From NCBI GenBank assembly GCA_963833465.1, contig CAWHXW010000003.1, positions 248,001 through 312,000 on the forward strand: 64,000 nt of DNA. Reading direction: 5' to 3'. This DNA comes from Fen-1298 sp963833465 (GTDB taxonomy: Bacteria; Bacteroidota; Ignavibacteria; UBA10030). Position 1 is the first letter of the stretch. Each line of letters starts with the position of its first letter. Both the position numbers and the translations under genes were made by a program. The notes under the pieces are model-generated. The model had not been told where the DNA came from. It saw only the letters and a list, made by a program, of their open reading frames with translations, and ran no database searches. Below are positions 35,772-44,940 of the stretch, in pieces.

Positions 35772-37274
35772 ATGTCGCGAGGTCCATATAATATTCATGA
35801 ACGCTTTCTTCGGCACATTTGGAAGAAGCAGTATCTTGCCGCAAATCTACAGACTGCAGACGGCAAAACATTAAAAGTTTTAGATGTCGGTCGATTGAAT
35901 CCCGATGGCGGACCGGATTTCTGTGATGTAAAAATAAAAATTGACGGCATTACTTACTCGGGCGATGTTGAGATTCACAGAACAGTATTCGAATGGCTTC
36001 AGCACCAACATCAAGAAGATCCGCGTTACAACAAAGTTATTCTCCATGTTGTTCTGGAATCACTTAGTAATGCTCCAGCAACATTTGTCAACAGTGGAAG
36101 GCAGATTCCAATTCTTGTGCTCAGTCAATTTCTTTCAGATTCCATCCATACTATTTGGCAAAAAGCTATTCTAGATGAACGCGCAAAGAAATCAGAATCA
36201 ATTCGGTGCTTTACCGAGAACAATACTTTGACTTCTGAAGTTATCGATCATTGGCTTGTAAAACTCGCTATTGAGCGGCTTGAATTAAAGCTTCGCCGGT
36301 TCGACGAAAGATTGAAACAACTTGCAATCGAGCGGTGCCTATCTTTACGAGAGCGGCAACGACCTTATGGAAAGCTGCCATCAGAAGGCGAACACGATGA
36401 AATCCCGTCACCGATCCCAGAGTTGTTGCAAAAAGATTTTTCCAATAAAGAATTATGGGAACAATTACTATATGAAGGCATAATGGAAGGACTTGGTTAC
36501 AGTAAAAATCAAGAATCATTTGTTAGGTTAGCAAGATGCTTGACATTGAAAGAAATATCCAATTATCAATTGGCAATTGATTATTCTATTTTGGAAGCTC
36601 TATTATTTGGTGTATCCGGTTTATTGCCAAAGAATTCAAACCTAGAAGAGAAAGAAGCTCGCATATATGTACGCGGGATTAAAAAACGATGGAAAGAACT
36701 TCGTCCTCAATATCATGGTGAAATTCTTCATCCTGCCGACTGGCAATTTTTTCCAACGCGTCCTTCAAACTTTCCAACAATTCGAATTGTTGCTGCATGC
36801 TTAATTATCAAAGAGTTTTTAGTAAACGATCTTTTTCGTCGTACCATTCAAACACTAAAATCTAATATTTCTGCTGCAGAAAAGGAAAACAAATTAATTC
36901 AGTTTCTAAGAATTGAAACAACTGATTTTTGGAATCGCCATTACAACTTCGATAAGACGGCATCAACAAATGTTACGGCGCTTGGCGATTCACGTATTAA
37001 GGAAATCATCATCAATGCTATTCTGCCAATTGCGCTGTTGTATGCACGTATTTTCAAAGATAAAACTGTCCGTGAAGGCGCACTTGATGTGTACCAATCT
37101 CTTCCTGCATCCGAGAATAATTCTATCATCCGATTGATGGAAAAACAATTACTAAAAGGAAAAATGTTATTGAAGAATGTAAGCCGCCAGCAGGCAGTGA
37201 TTCAACTTTATAAGTTCTATTGTGCAGAAGACCGGTGTTCTGATTGTGAATTTAGTTCAGTTTTAGCACGCTAA
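35772..37274 (+). CDS. DUF2851 family protein
   Basis: The 500-residue cytoplasmic protein has the conserved N-terminal region of DUF2851 (NIHERFLRHIWKKQYLAANL, VLDVGRLNPDGGPDFCDVKI, DVEIHRTVFEWLQHQHQEDP) and a C-terminal cysteine-containing tail (YCAEDRCSDCEFS). The family is found mainly in Bacteroidota/Chlorobiota; no function is established, although the acidic motif spacing in the N-terminal third recalls nuclease-like folds (weak inference). GGAGG precedes the ATG. An intrinsic terminator follows it. Confidence 0.88.
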   Translation: MSRGPYNIHERFLRHIWKKQYLAANLQTADGKTLKVLDVGRLNPDGGPDFCDVKIKIDGITYSGDVEIHRTVFEWLQHQHQEDPRYNKVILHVVLESLSNAPATFVNSGRQIPILVLSQFLSDSIHTIWQKAILDERAKKSESIRCFTENNTLTSEVIDHWLVKLAIERLELKLRRFDERLKQLAIERCLSLRERQRPYGKLPSEGEHDEIPSPIPELLQKDFSNKELWEQLLYEGIMEGLGYSKNQESFVRLARCLTLKEISNYQLAIDYSILEALLFGVSGLLPKNSNLEEKEARIYVRGIKKRWKELRPQYHGEILHPADWQFFPTRPSNFPTIRIVAACLIIKEFLVNDLFRRTIQTLKSNISAAEKENKLIQFLRIETTDFWNRHYNFDKTASTNVTALGDSRIKEIIINAILPIALLYARIFKDKTVREGALDVYQSLPASENNSIIRLMEKQLLKGKMLLKNVSRQQAVIQLYKFYCAEDRCSDCEFSSVLAR

Positions 37275-37318
37275 ACTTCAATTCTTTGTCTTTCTTGTTT
37301 TTACCTAATAACAATATG

Positions 37319-37352
37319 AAGCCCGTATTAAAAATTCTAACACGGGCTTTTT
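37319..37352 (+). terminator. intrinsic terminator after the DUF2851 gene
   Basis: Stem arms AAGCCCGT (37319-37326) and ACGGGCTT (37342-37349) extend inward with TTA/TAA pairing around an A+T loop and are followed by a short T-run. It reads as a terminator on the plus strand; the minus strand lacks a T-run. Confidence 0.8.
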
Positions 37353-37373
37353 GATTTACGATATTTATGAATA

Positions 37374-39482
37374 TCAAATATTGAAAAGCAAATCGGCGTA
37401 TGTTGGCATTTGCCAGATATCTGCATCCACAAGTGTTTCCAATATATCGCCATCAACTCGCAACTTTGCCATTGCAACAAAAACGACATCCCGATAATAT
37501 TGAGCGTGTTTCAAGGCGTCGTCTCCATGGTTAACTTTATTAAGTGCAAATTCAAGTGCTTCAATATTTTTACCAAAAGAATCAATAGCCGTTGTTAATT
37601 TCGACAATAAATCTTCTGCATATTTTACTTTCGAAGCAACATTTTTCAATGAAGCGATAGTTGAAGCAACCTGTCCTGCGAAGGCAAGAGATGCCGGTAA
37701 AATTTGACGCTTTGATATTTCTAACATTGTCAATGCTTCAATATTTACCGTTTTTGAATAATTCTCAAGATAGATTTCATAACGCGAATGCAATTCTTCT
37801 TTACTCAAGACAGAATGTTTTTCGTATATCTTAACTGATTTTTCACTGATCAATATAGGAATGGCTGCAACTGTTGATGTAATATTTGGTAATCCGCGTT
37901 TTTCTGCGTCCTTTACCCATTCATCTGTATAATTGTTGCCATTGAAAATGACACGTTTGTGTTTCTTCACAATTTCAGTCACAATATTTTGAACTTCAAT
38001 ATCGACATCTTTCGCATTTTCCAAACGAGTTGCAATACGCGACAAAATTTCTGCCGCAATCGTATTCAAAGCAGTATTTGGCTCTGCGATTGAAGCCGAA
38101 GAACCTACCATACGGAATTCGAATTTATTGCCAGTGAAAGCAAAAGGTGATGTTCGATTTCGATCTGTAGAATCTTTTGGCAATGCAGGCAGTGTTGTAA
38201 CACCCAGCTTCAATTCACCGCCGACTTTGGAAGATTTCGCACCGCCATTTTCAATTTGCTCCAAAATATCAGTCAACTGCTCACCAAGAAAAATAGAGAT
38301 AATAGCCGGAGGTGCTTCATTTGCTCCAAGCCGATGATCGTTTCCCGGGTTGGCAGTTGAAACACGCAACAGATCTGCATATTCATCTACAGCTTGAATG
38401 ACAGCAGCTAGAAATAAAAGAAATTGCTCGTTATCATGCGGTGTTTTTCCAGGATCAAGTAAATTCTGTCCATCATTCGCTGCCATTGACCAGTTGTTAT
38501 GTTTACCTGAACCATTGATACCTGCAAACGGTTTTTCATGAAGCAAGCAAACCAATCCATGACGATTTGCAACTTTCTTCAAGGTTTCCATCATAAGCTG
38601 ATTATGATCGGTGGCAATGTTAGTAGTTGTATAGATAGGAGCAAGTTCATGTTGAGCCGGTGCGACTTCGTTATGCTTTGTCTTAGCCAGCACTCCAAGT
38701 TTCCAAAGCTCCTGATCCGATTCCGCCATGAATGCAGCAATCCGCTCTTTCAAATTACCGAAGTAATGATCTTCTAACTCTTGACCTTTTGGCGGTTTTG
38801 CACCAAAGAGAGTTCGTCCTGTAAGAACGAGATCTTTCCTTTTTTCATATAATTTTTTGTCAATAACAAAATATTCCTGCTCAGGTCCAACCATTGCGAC
38901 AACACGAGTCGCTGTTGTATTGCCTAACAACCTGAGAACACGAATAGCTTGTTTTGAAAGAGCTTCCATTGATCTTAGAAGCGGAGTTTTTTTATCGAGC
39001 GCTTCACCAGTGTAAGAACAAAACGCTGTAGGAATGCATAGAGTATTATCTTTAAAGAATGCCGGAGATGTACAATCCCATGCTGTATATCCGCGCGCTT
39101 CAAATGTGGAACGCAACCCACCTGACGGAAAGGACGAAGCATCCGGTTCGCCTTTAATTAATTCTTTGCCGGAGAATTCCATAATGATGCGTCCATCGCC
39201 GATCGGAGAAACAAAAGAATCATGCTTCTCAGCTGTAATTCCAGTCATCGGTTGAAACCAGTGTGTGAAATGTGTTGCGCCTTTTTCTATAGCCCAATCT
39301 TTCATTGCGTTGGCTACGATATCAGCAACCTCCGGAGCGAGTGGTAAACCCTCATCAATAGTTTTTCTTAGCGCTTTATAAATGTTTTTAGGCAACCTGG
39401 CATGCATAACCACATCGTTAAATACATTGCTTGCAAAAGTATTTTCTAATGATTCTTTTAATACTAAGTCGTTTTTCTCCAT
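37374..39482 (-). CDS. glnN: glutamine synthetase type III
   Basis: The 702-residue protein has the length and architecture of GSIII, much longer than type I. Markers are FTHWFQPMTGITAEKHDSFV, FSGKELIKGEPDASSFPSGG with LRSTFEARGYTAWD, VGPEQEYFVIDKKLYEKRKD, APAQHELAPIYTTTNIATDH and the catalytic segment GINGSGKHNNWSMA. It makes glutamine from glutamate, ammonia and ATP. It lies downstream of a type I enzyme in the same direction but behind an intrinsic terminator, so the two are probably regulated separately. Confidence 0.95.
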   Translation of the reverse strand: MEKNDLVLKESLENTFASNVFNDVVMHARLPKNIYKALRKTIDEGLPLAPEVADIVANAMKDWAIEKGATHFTHWFQPMTGITAEKHDSFVSPIGDGRIIMEFSGKELIKGEPDASSFPSGGLRSTFEARGYTAWDCTSPAFFKDNTLCIPTAFCSYTGEALDKKTPLLRSMEALSKQAIRVLRLLGNTTATRVVAMVGPEQEYFVIDKKLYEKRKDLVLTGRTLFGAKPPKGQELEDHYFGNLKERIAAFMAESDQELWKLGVLAKTKHNEVAPAQHELAPIYTTTNIATDHNQLMMETLKKVANRHGLVCLLHEKPFAGINGSGKHNNWSMAANDGQNLLDPGKTPHDNEQFLLFLAAVIQAVDEYADLLRVSTANPGNDHRLGANEAPPAIISIFLGEQLTDILEQIENGGAKSSKVGGELKLGVTTLPALPKDSTDRNRTSPFAFTGNKFEFRMVGSSASIAEPNTALNTIAAEILSRIATRLENAKDVDIEVQNIVTEIVKKHKRVIFNGNNYTDEWVKDAEKRGLPNITSTVAAIPILISEKSVKIYEKHSVLSKEELHSRYEIYLENYSKTVNIEALTMLEISKRQILPASLAFAGQVASTIASLKNVASKVKYAEDLLSKLTTAIDSFGKNIEALEFALNKVNHGDDALKHAQYYRDVVFVAMAKLRVDGDILETLVDADIWQMPTYADLLFNI

Positions 39483-39876
39483 CTATACACTTCTCCTTAA
39501 GATTCAATTATTATTACTTGTTGATTTTTAGTACAAAATAATTTTATTGATTTAATAAATAGACAAATTTAATTTCATTCTGAAAATCATGCATAATATT
39601 TTTTCTCTATAATAATATACAAGTTAAACATAGATTTTTAATTGCAGTATTAACAAAACGTGATTACCCATTTGCGTAAAATATTGAACACTAATATATT
39701 AATAAATCTGAATATTTTCCATTGTATTTTTATTATCATATGATCCCAGTCCCTGACTGTTTAGGGGATGTTATTATTTTCTCACATATAGTTCAAATAA
39801 GAAGGGTCAAAAAAGAACCCATGGTCATAGGTTACTTCCTGCAACCATGGGTTTCTGAGATAATTTTGTAGTCTTT
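39483..39876. other. intergenic region between glnN and glnA
   Basis: About 390 A+T-rich bases separate the two glutamine synthetase genes. The right end carries the glnA terminator (39809-39855). The left part must hold the glnN promoter; no sigma-54 or clear sigma-70 element is evident by eye. A short CAGTC/GACTG inverted repeat lies near 39750. No gene is seen. Confidence 0.6.
39809..39855 (-). terminator. intrinsic terminator after glnA
   Basis: On the minus strand GAAACCCATGG (39845-39855) pairs with CCATGGGTTC (39815-39824), and a run of six T follows (39809-39814). This is a strong rho-independent terminator just past the glnA stop at 39877. Confidence 0.88.
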
Positions 39877-41292
39877 TTAATTGTCGTAATACAAATGAAA
39901 CTCATACGGGTGCGGACGGAGATGCATTTCATCAATTTCTTTTTCCCTCTTCCATGTAATCCATGCATCAATAAGATCATCTGTAAAGACATTTCCTTTT
40001 TTCAAAAATGCATTGTCGTTCTCTAATGCTATAATAGCTTCTTCTAATGAGCCAGGTGTTTTAGGAGTTGACTTCAGTTCATCTCTTGTCATTTCATAAA
40101 TATCTCTATCAAGCGGCTTTCCCGGATCGATTTTATTTTGAATTCCATCTACTGCTGCCATCATTATTGCAGAAAATGTAAGATATCCGTTACAGCTTGG
40201 ATCGGGGCAACGGAACTCCACACGCTTTGCTTTTGGATTTGGAGTATACATTGGAATTCGACATGAAGCCGATCTGTTTCTTGCTGAATAAGCTAAATTT
40301 ACAGGTGCTTCAAATCCAGGGACGAGCCTTCTGTACGAGTTTGTTGTTGGAGCAGCAAACGCGAGAATAGCTGGTGCATGTTTTAAAACACCGCCTATAG
40401 CATATAGAGCTAATTCGCTTAATCCGGCATATTTATCTCCAGCAAATAATGGTTTGCCTTCTTTCCAAAAAGAGAAATGCGTATGCATACCGCTTCCATT
40501 ATCTTGAAAGATCGGTTTAGCCATGAATGTTACACTTTTATTATTTTTCTTAGCGACATTTTTACAAATATATTTATACCACATGAGTTGATCTGCCATC
40601 TTCAACAGGTTTGTAAATTTCATATCTATTTCACTTTGCCCCGCCGTTGCTACTTCATGATGATGCGCTTCAATTATTATACCTATTTTGCGCATTTCGT
40701 AAACCATTTCTCCGCGAAGATCATGGAAGGTGTCTGTGGGACTAACCGGAAAGTAACCCCCTTTAAAACTCGGTTTGTACCCAAGGTTCGGTTCTTCAAA
40801 TCGGGCTGAGTTCCAAGCACCTTCTTTTGAATCAATTTCATAGCTGCCTCGATGCTGATTCTGTTCATAACGAACTTCATCAAAAATAAAAAATTCTGGT
40901 TCCGGTCCGATATAACACGTATCGGCAATTTTGGATTGCTTTAAATATTCTTCCGCCTTTCTAGCTATATAACGTGGATCACGTGTATATTTTCCTTTAG
41001 TGACTGGGTCGACAATATCTGCGATAATACTTACCGTCGGTTTAGCGAAAAAAGGATCTAAGCAAAATGTATTTGGATCGGGTACTGCCATCATATCCGA
41101 CATGTGGATTCCCTGCCACCCTCGAATGGATGAGCCATCAAATCCTAGTCCTTCCACAAAAGTATCTTCATCAAGCACATCAATGGGAAAGCTGCAATGC
41201 TGCCAACTTCCTAGGAGATCGACAAATTTTAAATCTATCATTTCTGAGTTGTTCTTCTTTGCAAATTCAAAAAAATCTTTTGGCGTTGCCAT
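39877..41292 (-). CDS. glnA: glutamine synthetase type I
   Basis: The 471-residue enzyme has GSI landmarks: LGFDGSSIRGWQGIHMSDMM (latch), CYIGPEPEFFIFDEVRYEQN, AHHHEVATAGQSEIDMKFTN, NGSGMHTHFSFWKEG, and APTTNSYRRLVPGFEAPVNL. A tyrosine is present at the adenylylation-loop position (RDIYEM), but the usual NLYDLPPEE context is not conserved, so adenylylation is uncertain. It is divergent from the PAS kinase/NtrC-type pair. The upstream region has several palindromes. It ends in an intrinsic terminator. Confidence 0.95.
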   Translation of the reverse strand: MATPKDFFEFAKKNNSEMIDLKFVDLLGSWQHCSFPIDVLDEDTFVEGLGFDGSSIRGWQGIHMSDMMAVPDPNTFCLDPFFAKPTVSIIADIVDPVTKGKYTRDPRYIARKAEEYLKQSKIADTCYIGPEPEFFIFDEVRYEQNQHRGSYEIDSKEGAWNSARFEEPNLGYKPSFKGGYFPVSPTDTFHDLRGEMVYEMRKIGIIIEAHHHEVATAGQSEIDMKFTNLLKMADQLMWYKYICKNVAKKNNKSVTFMAKPIFQDNGSGMHTHFSFWKEGKPLFAGDKYAGLSELALYAIGGVLKHAPAILAFAAPTTNSYRRLVPGFEAPVNLAYSARNRSASCRIPMYTPNPKAKRVEFRCPDPSCNGYLTFSAIMMAAVDGIQNKIDPGKPLDRDIYEMTRDELKSTPKTPGSLEEAIIALENDNAFLKKGNVFTDDLIDAWITWKREKEIDEMHLRPHPYEFHLYYDN

Positions 41293-41670
41293 ACATTATC
41301 TCCTTTGCTTATTTAAGTGTATTACGTTATTTAATTAAGGTCTAATTAATAATAACATAAATTATTAACGTAATCAAGTATTCTAACAAATTATTTATTG
41401 TTGATGCTAATTTGATAACAGCTTCCAAGCAGTTATGACTTTAAATAAAATCTGTATTTGAAATTACAAGATGAAGTATGAAAATTGGTTTTTGTTATTC
41501 AAAGTTATATCTATATATGCAATTGGATTGCATTTATTGCAATAATGCATTGGCTTTGAATAAAGCTTCTTAAAAAAAATTTATGATTATCAAAAATATC
41601 TGATAATATCAGCAATTACCGATTAGTTTTTGTATTATTACTACTGTGTCTTGCCAATCTCCGAACCTTG
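41293..41670. promoter_or_regulatory. palindrome-rich divergent control region, glnA / PAS kinase
   Basis: About 380 bases between divergent starts carry several dyads: ATTACGTTA/TAACGTAAT (41321-41329, 41366-41374), enclosing TTAATTA/TAATTAA (41331-41349); TGCAAT-N3-ATTGCA (41518-41532); TTATTGCAATAA (41534-41545); TGATTATCA (41584-41592) and CTGATA-A-TATCAG (41600-41612). The first pair is close to glnA, the others nearer the kinase. They are plausible operators for separate regulators; no regulator can be assigned. Confidence 0.5.
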
Positions 41671-42858
41671 ATGTACCTTTCATATAGCAATATGCCTGAA
41701 TCGTCTAATTTTTTTTCACAATATGGGCGTGTCGTCGATTTGTTGCCCGAGATGGTGCTTATCCTGAATGATGAAAACAGGATTCTAGACGCCAATAAAA
41801 CAGCCGTCGATGAATTAGGAGTGGTCGTTCAACCACCACAGCCGAAATTCATTTTTGACATTTTACCGAAAGACGAGCGGAATATCCTTAGAAACTTACT
41901 TCCGTTTTCTGATAAACTAAATTTGGAAACTAAGTTTCTTAAGAAAGATGGATCGGTGATAGATGTAACGGGAATTGTACGTGTGTTGCATTCAGGTCAA
42001 ACGAAGTACTGCGTGTTGGTAATGCGCGATGTAACAGAAGGAAAGCGGAAAGAATTAGATCTGCTCCGGTTCTCTAACGTCATCCATAATACTATTAATC
42101 CCATTCAAATCAGCGATGCAAATGGAACAATGGTTTATGTCAATCCAGCTTTTGAAAAAGTAACCGGTTATAGCAATGCAGAATTAATTGGAAAAAATCC
42201 AAATATTTTAGATAGTAACAAGCAAAATAAAGATTTTTGGTCATCTGTCTGGAAACATATTATTTCTGGTAAAGTGTGGGTCGGAAGAATCGAAAATCGT
42301 AGAAAAGATGGAACACCGTTTTTTACTGAGCTTGTCATTTCACCAATTGTCGACTCGCATGGTAAAATTGCAGGTTATCTTGGAGCGCATCGCGATATTA
42401 CGGAACAAATCATTTTAGAGCAGCGGCTCGTTCGTTCACAGCGTATGGAAAGTATAGGCACACTCGCGGCCGGTATCGCGCACGAAGTTGGCAACCCGCT
42501 CACTGCCATTTCATCGCTTGTACAAGTTATTCAACGTACGAGCAAAGATGAATTCGCCAAAGAAAAATTAGAATTGATCAACAGTCAAGTCAACCGTATC
42601 ACTCGTATTATCCGCGAGCTGGTAGATTTTTCGCGTCCTTCTGTGCATGTGGTAAAGCCGACTAATATCAACCGAATTGTTAAAGAGGCGTTGAACATTG
42701 TTCAGTATGGAAAAAAAGTCAAAAACATCACATTTACACTCGATCTGGACGAACAACTTCCTGAAATTATTGCGGTTCCAGATCAGATTGTTCAGGTCTT
42801 TATCAATATTCTGATGAACGCCGTAGACTCATTGGATGAACGTCATGGTTACAATTGA
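41671..42858 (+). CDS. PAS-PAS sensor histidine kinase, 5' part (frameshifted)
   Basis: There are no membrane segments, so this is a soluble sensor. A first PAS domain lies at about residues 15-130. A second at about 130-250 (NAELIGKNPNILDSNKQNKD, WVGRIENRRKDGTPFFTEL) resembles the redox/flavin PAS of NifL-type proteins. The HisKA box has H271 (GIAHEVGNPLTAISS), then the N-box region FINILMNAVDSLDE. The frame then breaks at about 42840, and the G-boxes continue one base later in the adjacent frame (42836-43108). The intact gene would end at 43108, overlapping the response regulator by one base. Confidence 0.87.
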   Translation: MYLSYSNMPESSNFFSQYGRVVDLLPEMVLILNDENRILDANKTAVDELGVVVQPPQPKFIFDILPKDERNILRNLLPFSDKLNLETKFLKKDGSVIDVTGIVRVLHSGQTKYCVLVMRDVTEGKRKELDLLRFSNVIHNTINPIQISDANGTMVYVNPAFEKVTGYSNAELIGKNPNILDSNKQNKDFWSSVWKHIISGKVWVGRIENRRKDGTPFFTELVISPIVDSHGKIAGYLGAHRDITEQIILEQRLVRSQRMESIGTLAAGIAHEVGNPLTAISSLVQVIQRTSKDEFAKEKLELINSQVNRITRIIRELVDFSRPSVHVVKPTNINRIVKEALNIVQYGKKVKNITFTLDLDEQLPEIIAVPDQIVQVFINILMNAVDSLDERHGYN

Positions 42859-43108
42859 TGTACATAGCCGTAAGAATGAACGTACCATTGAAGTGATAAT
42901 ACATGATACAGGAAAAGGAATTGAATCTTCAGCATTAGAAAAAATCTTCGAACCATTCTACACAACAAAAACAACAGGTCAAGGAACGGGTTTGGGGTTA
43001 TGGGTAAGTTACGGCATTGTAAAAAGTTTTGGCGGCGATGTATTTGTTGAAAGTGTTCTAGAAAAAGGAAGCACCTTTACCGTCTCATTCCCTTGGAAGG
43101 ATGTCTAA
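42836..43108 (+). CDS. HATPase C-terminal part of the PAS histidine kinase (frameshifted)
   Basis: The frame supplies the rest of the ATP-binding domain: EVIIHDTGKGIESSALEKIF (G1/F box), EPFYTTKTTGQGTGLGLWVS (G2), and SFGGDVFVESVLEKGSTFTV. It cannot function alone because the histidine and N-box lie in the previous frame. A single extra base near 42840 accounts for the split. Its TAA overlaps the ATG of the sigma-54 activator (TAATG), the usual coupling of a kinase-regulator pair. Confidence 0.85.
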   Translation: MNVMVTIDVHSRKNERTIEVIIHDTGKGIESSALEKIFEPFYTTKTTGQGTGLGLWVSYGIVKSFGGDVFVESVLEKGSTFTVSFPWKDV

Positions 43109-44469
43109 TGACAAAGCGCATATTAGTAGTTGATGATGAACAAATAATACGTGAACCACTCTCTTTCATTTTGATGAAAGAAGGATTCAATGTCGATGAA
43201 GCAACAAATGGAAAAGACGCACTGGCGAAACACGAGACAAATCCATTTGATATTATTATAACTGATATTGAAATGCCGGAGATGAAAGGAGTGGAATTAC
43301 TGAAACAGATTCGTCAGCGAACGCCACAAACTTTGGTAGTTATTATTACAGCATTTGGATCTATAGAGACAGCAGTGACGGCGCTGCGTGAAGGTGCTGC
43401 GGATTATATTTTGAAGCCGATTAATTTTGATGACCTGCTTTATCGCGTAAAGAAGCTTTGCGAATACCATGCGCTAATTGTTGAAAATTCTCTTTTGCGT
43501 CAAGAGCTCCAACGTACCTTTGACTTCGATCAAATAATAGGGCAGAGTATGCCGATGAAGAAAGTATTCGAGGTTATTAAGCGCGTCGCAAACAGCGAAG
43601 GCACTGTTTTGATAACCGGCAAAAGCGGTACAGGAAAAGAAATTGTTGCGCGCGCTATTCACTATAATAGTCCGAGGCGCGAAAAACGCTTTATGCCTAT
43701 CAATTGCGGTGCAATAGTCGAATCACTTTTTGAAAGTGAACTCTTCGGCCATAAAAAAGGATCATTCACTGGCGCAACAGTAGATAAAGATGGATTGTTA
43801 AAAGTTGCTGAAGGCGGTACTGTATTTCTTGATGAAGTAAGCGAAATTCCAATTCAACTTCAGGTTAAATTGTTACGCGCACTTGAGCAGAGAGAAATTA
43901 CACCTGTTGGCATGACAGAACCGATCAAAATAGATGTACGAATTATTGCTGCAACAAATCGAGATTTGCGCAAAGAAGTTGAGAATGGCAAATTCCGGGA
44001 CGATCTTTATTATCGGTTGAATGTTGTTGAAATCGATTTGCCATCACTCAAAGAACGTCTTGGTGATATTCCCATTCTTGCACAACATTTTCTCGATGTA
44101 TTTAAAAAGCAAATGAGCAAACCAATTCAGGGATTTGCTAACGAAGCGATGCATGCATTACTTCAGTATCAATGGAAAGGCGAAGTAAGAGAATTGGAAA
44201 ATGTTATTGAACGAGCTGTCATATTTTGCGATGGAGACTTTATCGGACTCAAACATCTTCCTGAATATATAAGGCCTAAAGAAGATATTTCGTCTTTGTC
44301 CTCTGGTCAAGGGACACTTAAGGATGCAGTTAAGAATTTTGAACGGCAATTTATTCAACAAACGCTTTCAGCTTATGGGCAAAACAAAGAAACCGCAGCT
44401 AAGGCTTTGGGAGTTAGCCTATCTTCCCTCTATCGTAAAATAGGAGAGCTGCAAATTCCGACCCATTAA
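43108..44469 (+). CDS. NtrC-family sigma-54-dependent response regulator
   Basis: The 453-residue protein has a receiver domain with phospho-acceptor D53 (IIITDIEMPEMKG) and conserved K (ADYILKPINF). The central AAA+ domain carries Walker A GKSGTGKEI, the sigma-54 contact GSFTGA in place of GAFTGA, and Walker B GGTVFLDEVSEI. The C-terminal Fis-type HTH is ETAAKALGVSLSSLYRKIGE. It activates sigma-54 promoters when phosphorylated. A near-consensus sigma-54 promoter lies 185 bases past its stop, ahead of the small gene and hydrogenase cluster, and is a likely target (inference). Confidence 0.93.
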   Translation: MTKRILVVDDEQIIREPLSFILMKEGFNVDEATNGKDALAKHETNPFDIIITDIEMPEMKGVELLKQIRQRTPQTLVVIITAFGSIETAVTALREGAADYILKPINFDDLLYRVKKLCEYHALIVENSLLRQELQRTFDFDQIIGQSMPMKKVFEVIKRVANSEGTVLITGKSGTGKEIVARAIHYNSPRREKRFMPINCGAIVESLFESELFGHKKGSFTGATVDKDGLLKVAEGGTVFLDEVSEIPIQLQVKLLRALEQREITPVGMTEPIKIDVRIIAATNRDLRKEVENGKFRDDLYYRLNVVEIDLPSLKERLGDIPILAQHFLDVFKKQMSKPIQGFANEAMHALLQYQWKGEVRELENVIERAVIFCDGDFIGLKHLPEYIRPKEDISSLSSGQGTLKDAVKNFERQFIQQTLSAYGQNKETAAKALGVSLSSLYRKIGELQIPTH

Positions 44470-44654
44470 ATAGAATTGCCTGTTTGTCTTGTTAAATTTT
44501 TCTTATAGATTGCCTTTGAAAAAAGGTTCAATTCTTCTAATTTATAAGAAACTCTTGTAAACCGACTTCCCAAAATCTGCAAACAAGTAGAACGAAGTTT
44601 CCTTGCTCTATAAAATCAAACACAATTTACTAGCTTAAGTTACATTAGTAATTA

Positions 44655-44671
44655 CTGGCACAATCCTTGCG
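44655..44671 (+). promoter_or_regulatory. near-consensus sigma-54 (-24/-12) promoter
   Basis: CTGGCAC-AATCC-TTGC (44655-44670) matches the sigma-54 consensus (T)GGCAC-N5-TTGC at every conserved position and at exact spacing. The predicted start is near 44682, about 30 bases before the 62-codon gene, whose AAAAGGAA ribosome site lies between. It sits just downstream of an NtrC-type activator gene. A transcript from it could run through the small gene, the receiver gene and into the hydrogenase operon, as I see no strong terminator between. Confidence 0.82.
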
Positions 44672-44711
44672 ACATCTTTGCTAACATTTACATATTCAAT
44701 AAAAGGAAAAA

Positions 44712-44900
44712 ATGAAGTTACGATGGTGGTTTGTTGGATTAGTTGCTGTTGCTGCCGGCAGCATTTTTATGGTTAAGCATAGGGTAGATAACAAGAGAAT
44801 GTCTCTTAATTTTGTCGATACCGACGATAAAAAAAGTCTTAATAGGTTTCCACATGAAATTATAGAGACTGAATTTGATGGCATGGATTTTTCAGCATAA
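44712..44900 (+). CDS. 62-residue single-helix membrane protein under a sigma-54 promoter
   Basis: The protein begins MKLRWWFVGLVAVAAGSIFM, a single hydrophobic helix with a positively charged N-terminus, followed by a hydrophilic tail of about 40 residues rich in Asp/Glu/Lys and ending FDGMDFSA. No known family is recognised. Reality is supported by a good ribosome site (AAAAGGAA then ATG) and by the sigma-54 promoter 30 bases upstream. It may be a small regulator or membrane tether. The next gene (degenerate receiver) follows after 40 bases. Confidence 0.65.
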   Translation: MKLRWWFVGLVAVAAGSIFMVKHRVDNKRMSLNFVDTDDKKSLNRFPHEIIETEFDGMDFSA

Positions 44901-44940
44901 CTTTATTAAATAAAGTTATAGGACTAAAGGAAACATTAGT

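Noticed and set aside
44102..44361. Other-strand frames of 60-140 codons inside the kinase, regulator, WD40 and hydrogenase genes
   Set aside because: They are antisense shadows of strong coding genes and have no family features.
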